From Solanum dulcamara (Eukaryota > Streptophyta > Magnoliopsida > Solanales > Solanaceae): a stretch of DNA of 64,000 nucleotides. The position numbers and the translations under genes were made by a program. Below, piece by piece: positions 52,001 to 60,922 of this stretch; within the stretch, counting starts at the first letter, position 1; each line of letters begins with the position of its first letter. The stretch is taken from the NCBI RefSeq assembly GCF_947179165.1, contig NC_077246.1, positions 68,792,421 through 68,856,420 on the forward strand, given 5' to 3'. The notes beneath the pieces are model-generated. The model was given only the letters and a program-made list of their open reading frames with translations. It was not told the DNA's origin and did no database searches.

Positions 52001-55000
52001 CTTTGTGTTCCTTTTCTCACCTCTATGCAAATTAAAGTATGTGCAAAATTTAAATCTTACACCTTTTCTCTTTGTACAGTGCAAAAACCCACTGTTCATA
52101 CCCTACACAAAATAGTATGAGACAACTCTATTGGACACACAAACAACGATTTGTGCTCAGTGAACTTAAAAGTGAAGTGCAAAAAAGTGTCTGCAAGGCT
52201 TGAAGCAAAGAGCGAGAAGTAAGGCACATGCTTTTTTAAGTAAAGCAATTCTAACGACGATTCATTTACACATGGCATGCAATATTTATGCTATTCCTTT
52301 TATGAGCCGTCATATGCCAAGAAAGTTCACCACTTCCTTGATCTTTGTTTCTAGAGCATAAAGGATTGAAATATAAAATTCTATAGGTATGTATTAGTGG
52401 GTTTTTTTTCTTATGAAGTTCCTATAGATGGTCCCTATTTTGCTTATGTTGTTACTTACTACTTGGAAAATATAATTAGCAAACCAGATTAGTTATGGCT
52501 TTCAATTGTACAAATGAGCACCCATATCTCAGCTCTTTTTGAGAAGATTACCCATATCTAAGTTGTTCTAGCTACAAAATGGAGCACAAATCATGTCAAG
52601 CCCCAAAAATGTTTGTATTTATCCTAGTATCACTTCCTTATCAAGAGATATGAACTAGATATCAGAGATCAATAAAGTACCTAACTACAATCAAAGAATT
52701 ATGGAATAAAAGATATTGGAAGGAACAAACCTCATATTCCACTTCTGCCCGCGATATGTCAGATACTTCACCTTCATTTTCTTCATTAAGGAGCTCCGCT
52801 GTTATTTGATTCCGCCGTACCAAACGCTCTTTGGCTGCATTGCGAGGATCTGTCCACCCACTAGGTTTATCTTCAGGCACATCAATCGTGTTATCGCCCT
52901 GCTTTACCTTCTTACCCTTTGGGAACCTTACCCGCTTCTGGCTGTGATGTTGAGGAAGAAAGCAACATGTCAATGCAAACATCCTTAAAATTCAGCATCA
53001 AAATGAAACCATTTTGAACGCCATTTGAAGTTGTATTACTTGCTATTGCTGGCCAATGAAACACATAATCTTTACAATGAAAATAACAATAGGTAAAACT
53101 AATTTCTTATATTTCTCCTACTAAACTCATGACATTCTCAACAACGAATTACAACCTCGGATCTGAAAAAAGAAAGCAGTTCCAGCTTCTACACCTACTT
53201 AGAAGCAAAAAGAATTAATCAGTCAAATTTGGGATCATATTTTATTCCTTCTTGACTCAGGCAGATGCATAGACTTCAGCCTATTGATCAGATTACAAAT
53301 AGCTAGTGAAGAAATAAACTGGTAAACCTTCTCATCAGCTTAATATTTTTGAATTTAGTTTTTGGTGATAGGTAAAATTAATAAACAAGGCATCCAAGTA
53401 ATTTCTTCATCGTGGCAATAGAAAAGATGGAGACACTTTTTCAACAACATAATTCTCACCAAGTATACGTCATTGTAGGGACAAGTGAGAGAATTAGAGT
53501 ACCTCTAGTTTTAGAAAACTCCTACGTTGTCGTCAAAGACAAACTATTAAGCACTGGAATGAAATGATCACAGTAAGAGTAAAATAGCTATAGAGATTAC
53601 ATATAACTGATCCAATTAGTCTGGGCATGAGGCATAGTTGCTTTATAATTCCTTAAACCTCCAACAAATAATGTATCCTACTTTGTCTTCAAAGACAAAC
53701 TATTAAGCACTGTAATGAAATGATCACAGTAAGAGTAAAATAGCTATAGAGATTACATATAACTGATCCAATTAGTTTGGGCATGAGGCATAGTTGCTGT
53801 ATAATTCATTAAACCTCCAACAAATAACATATTTTCCTTACATAGTTCTCTCAAGGACAAATATACCCTTCTTTCCTATACATTTCCTAGGCACTAAGAA
53901 TACACAATCCACCCATTCCTACTGGATTTTTTCTCCAGGTTCAAATCAATATGAAATAAACAGTAATTCGCATTAGAAAAAACCAAGCTAATAGAATTTG
54001 GGCGCATTTGCAGAAATCATGTTGTAAACAAATATAGATAGCAGCTGAAAGGAAGCAAATCCAAGTGCATACTCCTACAATCATCCAGGAAGCTCCTTAA
54101 ATTCTTACAATAACGACATAATAAATAAATCCCAACGGAAGAAAAAACACTATGTGATTTCTCCCTATCTATTTAAGCCTTGGTTGACAAAATGAAGTGG
54201 TACCTGTGTTGATGGGACGTAGTAATATCTCATATAATAGAATTCATTGAGTTATAGAAAAAAATGCACAAACAAAAAACGAGCTTCCTTGTTTATTTAT
54301 CTATTATTCTCTTTCTATTGATACAAAATACTCCCCTTGTTCACTTTTTTTTTATAATCGTAGTATCCGGACTATCTTATGCGGACCTCAACTAATTACA
54401 CGGAATATCTGCAACCTCTCACCGACAACAGGTATCAAGCAACTCTATCCCCAAGGCTAGACAAATACAAAGAAATCACCTTGTTTTATCAATCTATTGG
54501 AATTTGAACTGGAAACTTCATGGCTAGACCACACCTTCCCTTGTTCACTTTTTTTATGATATTTATATATTTCAATAGTAAAATAAATTGGTTTTCCTTC
54601 CACACTATGTGTTTTTTATAATCATGGTGTCCGGGCCCTTTGCTCACCTCAACTAATTCCATGAGATACTTATCCGTCTATCACCTCCCACCAACAACAA
54701 GTATTGGTAACTAAATCACCTAGCTTTTTTATCTTTATTGAGAATTGAACATGAGACCTCATGGTACTCAACCCACATACATCATTGACCACTAAGCTAC
54801 ACACCTTGGGTCCTTTCCCCACTATGTTTTCAACTTTCAAACATAAAGTATTATTTACTAAGAAATCATAAACTTACAGCTCAAATTTATTTTCCGAATT
54901 CGATAGAACAAAATAATATGAGCTTTCATTTGTGCAGAATCCCTAAGTATGTTCAGAATAAACTAGGGCACAAAATCACATGGAAAATTTCAAAAAAAAA

Positions 55001-55093
55001 ACTGAGATAAGGATATAGTTACTCTGGAGCTTTATTGGAGTCATCGTCCTCAACGAAGGGACGTTTGGAACGTCGCGAAGAACCTTCTTCCAT
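46096..55093 (-). CDS. CD2BP2/LIN1-like U5 snRNP protein with OCRE-like C-terminus
   Basis: Ten minus-strand exons with GT-AG borders and continuous phase: 55093-55023, 52941-52731, 51601-51476, 51397-51245, 48159-48030, 47933-47892, 47499-47251, 47124-47085, 46398-46321 and 46162-46096. They encode 388 residues. The N-terminus (MEEGSSRRSKRPFVEDDDSN) is followed by KRVRFPKGKKVKQ (about 26-38), a TDPRNAAKERLVRRNQ segment, DAWLDSVD and a DLTSEQLGKMKRRIADVLEP segment, as in CD2BP2/LIN1 family proteins, which associate with the U5 snRNP component PRP6 during spliceosome assembly in the nucleus. The C-terminus (about 341-385) is a Tyr-rich OCRE-like repeat, GYYYSSSLGYYYDPSSGLY, then QWYSYNEESGIYQEV (Asn/Asp at one position by eye). 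I see no GYF domain. Intron 4 (48160-51244) is large and holds a MULE-like element and SINEs. Confidence 0.88.
49109..49276 (+). mobile_element. Au-like SINE in CD2BP2-like intron 4
   Basis: TAACTGGTAAAGTTGCTGCC, a B-box-like GGGTTCAAGCC, CTGGCAGAAATGCAAGG, CTGCGTACAATAGACCCTTG and GCGCATAGCGGGAGCTTAAG end in CTGCCCTTTT. This is the Au SINE pattern. Confidence 0.9.
49944..50124 (+). mobile_element. Au-like SINE inside the MULE
   Basis: Flanked by the 10-bp duplication GTAATAAACA (49934-49943 and 50125-50134), ending in a T run. The body from CCTGCCATGTGACC onward is about 95% identical by eye to the inverted copy at 50678. The first ~20 bases (GCCTTGGAAACAGCCTATTC) differ from other copies and look rearranged. 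Confidence 0.92.
50314..50430 (+). mobile_element. TS-like SINE inside the MULE
   Basis: GAGCCGAAGTCTCTCGAAAA to (TTG)5, flanked by the 9-bp duplication TATCCTTTT (50305-50313 and 50431-50439). Confidence 0.92.
50678..50848 (-). mobile_element. Inverted Au-like SINE inside the MULE
   Basis: Complement of the Au SINE, flanked by the 10-bp duplication GGCAATATAT (50668-50677 and 50849-50858). Confidence 0.92.
53534..53831. repeat. Tandem 156-bp duplication in CD2BP2-like intron 1
   Basis: CAAAGACAAACTATTAAGCA starts one unit at 53534 and the next at 53690. The units continue nearly identical through CATGAGGCATAGTTGCT to CCTCCAACAAATAA, with a few substitutions. Confidence 0.93.
54352..54535 (-). 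mobile_element. SINE-like repeat, copy 1
   Basis: ATCGTAGTATCCGGACTATC, CACGGAATATCTGCAACCTC, AGAAATCACCTTGTTTTAT and GAATTTGAACTGGAAAC recur in the same order in the copy at 54598. The last block, read in reverse, resembles a pol III B box, so a minus-strand SINE is likely; the family is not named with certainty. Confidence 0.55.
54598..54812 (-). mobile_element. SINE-like repeat, copy 2
   Basis: ATCATGGTGTCCGGGCCCTT, CATGAGATACTTATCCGTCT, AACTAAATCACCTAGC, GAATTGAACATGAGACCTCA and CCACTAAGCTACACACC follow the order of copy 1, with the same direction and diverged sequence. Confidence 0.6.
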
Positions 55094-56037
55094 GGCGGAC
55101 GAGTAATCGGCAGTTGGTATAAAGGATTCAGGAAAAAGAAAAAAAAGAGCAAATGGAACCCAGGTCGCGGTGGAACGGCTAAAAGATATCCAAATTATAA
55201 ATAATTAGCTAAATCTAATTATATTTTATATATTATTTACTAAAATAACTTCTACATGTAAAAGTAGATTAATCTTATTTCAAGTATTTTTGGTCTTTAA
55301 TTAACACCTCAATACTTAAACCATATTTTCAAGCTTTTAAGTATTTCAAAAAAGTTTTCCTTAATTTTGTGGGTTTTTTGGCTATGTATTTTAATACATT
55401 TTTTAAAACCTTTTTTGCCTATTTTTTGGACATTTTTTGATTATTTTCTTTGCCTTTTTTTGGGACCTTTTTTAAAATCTATTTGCTAGTTAATTTGAAA
55501 GTTTTTATAACTATTTTTTTATCAAGTCTATTTTAATAGGAAAAAGATTCTCCGAGTAGGAATTTAATCGTAATAACACAATCTTCTCTATTTAATTTTC
55601 TACTATGTTTATTATAGTCAATATTTAATATTATTGAAATAATAATATAATAATTATAAAAAAATATGAAAAGACAATTTTGTTTAAAGAAAAGTCATTT
55701 AATAAGACAAAAAGTTCAAACAATATTTTTAAGGATTTTCATACTTGTAATACAGTATAGACAGATTTATATTTTCTTAGAATTGATTTTATGCTTCGCT
55801 TATATTGTTGGCAAAAATAATAATTAAAAGTTGTCACGACCCAAAATGGGTCATGAATGACACCACACTTAACCTTCTAAGTGGGAGAACCAACGATACA
55901 AACTCCAACTTATAAAATATGACAATAACACGGAAGCTCTATTTATGAGAGTAAGAAGTAATAAACCACTAAAGTCTATTAGATATGTTTTCCCAAAACC
56001 TAAAAGTCATCACTTCAAGGACATCTAATTCTAAAAT

Positions 56038-56153
56038 ACAACAACAACAACAACCCAGTGAAATTCCACAACGTGAGGTCTGGGAGGGTAAAGTATACAC
56101 AGACCTTACTCCTACCAAGGTAGGAGGGTTGTTTGCAAAAGATCATCGACTCA
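56038..56153 (-). mobile_element. TS-like SINE in LTR-like sequence
   Basis: CAACAACAACAACCCAGTGA, ACGTGAGGTCTGGGAGGGTA, CACAGACCTTACTCCTACCA and GATCATCGACTCAA are the complement of a nearly full TS SINE. Confidence 0.88.
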
Positions 56154-56724
56154 ATAAAAGTATAAAAAGAGGTTAGATAAGGCTAAGAAATTCAAAGCGA
56201 TATGGAAAAACAAAGTCTAAAAATACTAAGTCTGAAAATATCAAACACCAGAATAAATAAATAACTTAATGTGTTCGAAAACTAAAGATATTATGCCATG
56301 CCCGAGAGAATCCAACACGAGCTAAAAGGAATTGCTCACCCTGGAACCTGATGTGCTGGACACTGGCTAGAGCTGAGATCGAGTCAAAGTCGATGGAACA
56401 CTCGTTGCACTCCACAAAATAAAATAAAGAAAAATACAAGTAGGGATCAGTACGGAACAACATGTACTGAGCAGGTATCATCGCCGACTCAAAATAGAAA
56501 TCAATATGCATAAAGTAATAGCGGAAAATCAACCATAGAACTTAACAGGTGACAACCAACAAGATCAAGATCAAGTGACAATACAATGAACAATTACACT
56601 ACCAGTCAATAATATTAAGATCACACATAATGACTCAGGCCTCCACATCACGCTCTTTTGGGAAATGAGTTATCGGAGATTGGGTAGCATTAAGTCATTT
56701 TAATTTATTTTTTTTAATATTACT

Positions 56725-56856
56725 GTGCCGGAACGTGACACCCGATCTAAATATACAGTGCCAAAATGTGACACCAGATCCAAACATATCGTGCCGTAAT
56801 ATGACACTCAATCCACACATACCGTGTTGGCTCGTAACACCCGATCCAAATATAAT
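56725..56856. repeat. Exact-period 33-bp tandem repeat, four units
   Basis: Units start at 56725, 56758, 56791 and 56824, all exactly 33 bp, with consensus GTGCCGGAACGTGACACCCG followed by ATCCAAATATAC. Units are diverged, but length is perfectly kept. It lies in the LTR-like sequence. Confidence 0.9.
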
Positions 56857-56958
56857 TAATTTATCATTCTTTATTATTACATTCCACTTCATTAACAATA
56901 TTTCATCAAGCCTTCTTTATTCAAGGCACCATTTTTGATAGAGCAAGTTCAAGATTAT

Positions 56959-57194
56959 TGTAACACCCCAAAAAATATTTTGCTAAGATTCGGACCATTC
57001 TTCATTAACGTATAGGATCGTACGCGACGAATTTAAATTTCATGAATGAGTTAGGATCAATTCCTAAATAATTGAAGGGTATTAGATGTTATTTAGGATC
57101 ATAAGGGATCCCTAAAACCAAGTCAAATCCAAATAATTTATATCGATTAAGTTTTCGTATGAGTTCGAATAAGGGTCAACTTCAAACGACCATA
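56959..57194 (+). mobile_element. Old LTR 5' fragment related to the Tekay-type LTRs
   Basis: It starts TGTAACACCCCAAAAAATAT and follows the first ~235 bp of the LTRs at 12639 and 27492 (for example GCTAAGATTCGGACCATTCT, AGGGATCCCTAAAACCAAG, AAGGGTCAACTTCAAACGAC). It then stops. It is far more diverged than the copies inside the hAT. Confidence 0.8.
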
Positions 57195-57226
57195 GCGAGA
57201 ACTTTAGTGCACCGTGCTGCCCTTTA
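57195..57226 (+). mobile_element. Au-like SINE 3' end fragment
   Basis: GCGAGAACTTTAGTGCACCG followed by TGCTGCCCTTTA equals the last ~30 bases of the Au SINEs. It is fused directly to the LTR fragment. Confidence 0.75.
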
Positions 57227-57475
57227 TATGTTACTTTCTCTATTTCAACTTATGTGGTATATGTGAAATTTTGAAAGTCAACAAAATTTTAAATATATTT
57301 TTTTAAATATTTTAAGTTGTTAATTATTATGACTTATATTACTATTAATTAACGCTAATTTTTAAATAAGATATGTTATTTCTCCTATCCCAATTTATGT
57401 GGCACGTGTAAAATTTTGAGAGTTAACCAAATTTTTAATATGTTTTTCATATTTTAAGTTATGATTTATAGTAAT
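57227..57475. repeat. Two ~140-bp modules of the NLR-associated repeat
   Basis: TATGTTACTTTCTCTATTTC and a second ATATGTTATTTCTCCTATCC open two modules that share GTGTAAAATTTTGAGAGTTA-type middles with the arrays at 7045 and 59640. Confidence 0.7.
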
Positions 57476-58404
57476 CTTCCCACCAAAGCTTTTCTCCAAT
57501 GTCACAACATAACCCTTCGATTTTCATGGAAATTGAAGGGTTTTAACCTAAAAAACATTGGTTAAAGTACTAGTAAGTATATGCTTTGTTATTTCTTTAT
57601 TTTGTTAGGATTTTTTTGAGTTTTTTTACTAATTAAATTTTGATTTAAGCTCGATTATTCAACTATAAGAAATTGAATAACGGAACATTAGTGACCAAGT
57701 TTAATACATAAAATAAATCCGACAAAAAAAAACGAATTCATACATTATAGGTTTTACAATTCCAAAATCTTCTTCCGGAATTATTATCCGACCATGAAAT
57801 TTTTAATGTTGTCGAAAGTCCACATTGACAAAAAACAGTCATGAACACAATAGGAGAAGAAGGAATATTACAGCTATGCAATTAAAAAAATTTAAAAAGA
57901 GAATGAAAAAATGGATCTTGTTTGGAGGTTTGTGTTAATGGAGGAGAAGTTGAATATGAAGAAAAAGGGTAGTAGCCGTTGGTAGCTAAAAATTGAAGGG
58001 AAGTTTTTTTTATAAAAAAAATAAGGCTAATGTGGCCTTTTTTTTAACCCTTTCACGCGCTTAAATAAATTGTAGGCACTTGGTATGTCATATGGCATAT
58101 GAGGGGTGTATTTAAGCTTAGTTCTTCAAGTTGAGAAGTATTTTTAAGCCTGTCAATAATTCGAGAATGAAATCAATAATTCACGTCAAATTCAAAAGTG
58201 TATTTGATATATTTTTTTTAAAAAAATAAGGCTGAATTCGAGTTGAGGGTCATTTTTGTATTATGCCTTGTTTCTTGGTATTCAACCTTTAACTTCAACT
58301 CCCCTAATTTTCTTTATTGCGGGTTTTTTGCGGATGACTTAAACCTATAATTTTATTTATTTGGTTATATACTCAACCGACAATGCCAAATCTCAATTTC
58401 CCTA
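57476..58404. other. AT-rich intergenic stretch
   Basis: No coding, RNA or clear repeat feature is supported. A few purine-rich stretches and a GGGTAGTAGCCG-containing segment are seen, but nothing is assignable. Confidence 0.4.
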
Positions 58405-58412
58405 CTCTTTAC

Positions 58413-59397
58413 TAGGGGTGTTCATGGTTCGGTTTGGGTCGATTATTGATTAAAATCATAACCAAACCAATTTAATCGGTTATTAAATGTCTAAAACCAT
58501 AACCAAACCAAGTAAAATAATAACCACGGGTTTGGTTATTGTCGGTTTGATTCGGTTTGATTCGGTTATTCGGTTTATGACTTGCCGAGATAATTCAAAT
58601 ATTCTCTCTCTACGTTCTTCAAATTCTTATGAAGCTCTTTTTTCCTCACGACCCACAGAGGTTCAAAACAGAAAATGAAACAACTTAAACATTCGAAAAA
58701 AAAGAAAACAACTTAAAATCAATTTAAAATTTGAAAAACTCCTTACAAACCTTCTCAAAATTTGACAATCTTATACTTGGGGTTGAGGAGTTGAGGTTGC
58801 TCTTGAGCCTTCACTGTTAGTCTATGACTGTGAGTCTGTGACTTTGTGAGAAACCAACGTGAGAGGAACAAAAATGTAAAAGGAAAACAGATACTAGGGT
58901 TTTAAAGTTTTAACTTTTACTTTATGTTGCTGCCTGCTGCTCAAGTGCTTAGTGCTTATTAGAAAATTAGGATTTAGAATTTAGGATTTAGAATTGGGCT
59001 TGAGAGTTGGGCTAATGGGCTTGAATTGTTGGACTTGGACCGCTGTTTAGTGTTTATTAGAATTTATATTTGGGCTTGAGAGTTGGGTTTGGATTGTTGG
59101 GCCTTAAAAATAAGTATATTAATATTAAATTAATAATTAAAACGTATAAAATATCTTTAATTATTTATGAAAAACTAATATTATACATATAAATAATTAT
59201 AAATTTTAAGTATATAATTATCGGTTTGGTTCGGTTATTTATTCGGTTATTTTTTTCTATAACCATAACCAAACCAAATATTATCGGTTATTCAAATTTA
59301 AAACCAAATCAAACCAAACTGAATGTCGGTTTTTTTATTCGATTTGGTTAAATTTTCGGTTTAATTTTGGTTTTAACCAAAACTGTGAACAACCCTA
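58413..59397. mobile_element. Non-autonomous hAT element (985 bp)
   Basis: The left end TAGGGGTGTTCATGGTTCGG and the right end (complement TAGGGTTGTTCACAGTTTTG) are inverted. They are flanked by the perfect 8-bp duplication CTCTTTAC (58405-58412 and 59398-59405). Sub-terminal regions at both ends are packed with AACCAAACC/GGTTTGGTT words. No transposase. Confidence 0.88.
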
Positions 59398-59639
59398 CTC
59401 TTTACCATTTGCTTCAACTCCGTCATCAATATCATTAATTAGGTGGACCATTGAACGACACATATAATTATTATTTTTAGACTTTTCTCCATATATGTTT
59501 TTCCACAAGGTGTGTAATGGTTGTTGAAGCTTTAATACATATAATTTAAGAATCAAGGACAGGTGAGATATTTCAAAAAGTAGACCCTTTAAACAGATTA
59601 TTTATTGTTACTTTTATGTCTATTTCAAAACTAGATATA

Positions 59640-60735
59640 TAAGAGCCCGCACTCCCAATATATATTATTCAATATGTTTAGATTTATGTGGCACAAATTA
59701 GGACAGCCAATTAAATTTTTATATAATTTTTAAATATTTTAAATTTTTAATTATTGTAATAAATCGTATTTTTAACGTATACTCACTTTTTCTCCATTTA
59801 TATGACACATGTGAAATTTTGAAAGTCAATCAAATTTTAGTATAGTCTTTTAACATAATTTTCAAATAATATATGTCACTTCCTTTGTTTCAACTTATGT
59901 GGCATATACGAAATTTTAAAAGTCAATCAAATTTTTAATATGATTTTTTTAAAAAATATTTTAAGTTGTTAATTTTTATGACTTATATAACTCTTAATTA
60001 ACGTAAGTTTTTAAATAATATATGTTATTTCACACATCCCAATTTAGGCAATTTATGTGGCACGTGTAAAATTTCAAAAGTTAACCAAATTTCTAATATG
60101 TTTTTAATATTTTAAGTTATAATTTGTAATACTCTTAACATAATTTTTAAATAATATATGTTACACCCCTGTCTCAATTTATGCACATGTGAAATTTTGA
60201 GAGTTAATCACGTTTTAATATGTTTTTTTAAATATTTTACATTGTTAATTATTGTGATTTATAGTACTTTTAACATCATTTTTAAATAATACATGTTACT
60301 CCTAAGTCCTAATTATGCAGTGAAATTTTAAGAGTTAATCATTATCAATTTATGACGCACATGTGAAATTTTGAATTGGATTGACTTAAAAGTTGGTCAA
60401 ATCAACTTTTAAGTCAGTTTTGACTTCTGAAAGTGTTTGATAAATATAAAATAACTTAAAATAAGTTTAAAATAACTTAAAATAAGTTAAAAGCAGGCCT
60501 CTACTTTTTATTTTTTGACTTAAAAGTCATTTAAGTTTGATTTTTTATCTTTGACTTAAAAACTATTTTTTTTATTAATCAATCCAAACAGGTTCAAATA
60601 ATTTAAGTTGTTAATTGTTGTGATTTATAGTACTCTTAACGTAATCAAATAATATACGTTACTTTCACGGTTCCAATTACGCATTACTAGTGAAATTTCA
60701 AGACAAAACCATATTTTTAATATTTTAAATTGATT
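59640..60735. repeat. ~140-bp module array upstream of second NLR
   Basis: At least six modules carry the theme ATATGTTACTTCCTTTGTTT, TCAATTTATGTGGCACATGT, GAAATTTTGAGAGTCAATCA, ATTATTGTGATTTATAGTAC. A MITE (60373-60595) splits one module. It is related to 7045-7770. The array is preceded by AAAACTAGATATATAAGAGC, comparable to AAAACTAGACATTGGAGCCC before the first array. Confidence 0.75.
60373..60595. mobile_element. MITE inserted in the module array
   Basis: GAATTGGATTGACTTAAAAG on the left is inverted relative to the right end (complement of TTTGGATTGATTAATAAAA), with internal AACTTTTAAGTCAGTTTTGA and TTTTTGACTTAAAAGTCAT blocks. The module sequence resumes directly on the right. Confidence 0.65.
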
Positions 60736-60922
60736 TTTGGTACTATTTATATAAAAATATATCGCATATAAAAAGATCCGATGCAGCCAACTCTTATATA
60801 GTAATACAGCCATCTCTTATCAACCTCTCAGTTTTCTGTTGCCAATATTAATTTCCATACAAAACTTTACCTTTTACAAAAAAGTATTAATTTTCATACA
60901 GCTACCCCTTTTATTCCTGAAG

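Larger units (their letters stand above)
55832..56958. mobile_element. Degenerate retrotransposon LTR-like sequence
   Basis: It begins TGTCACGACCCAAAATGGGT, a common start of Solanaceae gypsy-type LTRs. It runs through ACTTAACAGGTGACAACCA-like text and ends near the 33-bp repeats. It is interrupted by a TS SINE. No internal region or second LTR is recognised, so it is a solo or truncated LTR; the right end is uncertain. Confidence 0.45.

Noticed and set aside
56725..56856. Four regularly spaced repeats suggestive of a CRISPR-like array
   Set aside because: The units are directly abutting with no unique spacers, in a plant nuclear LTR context.
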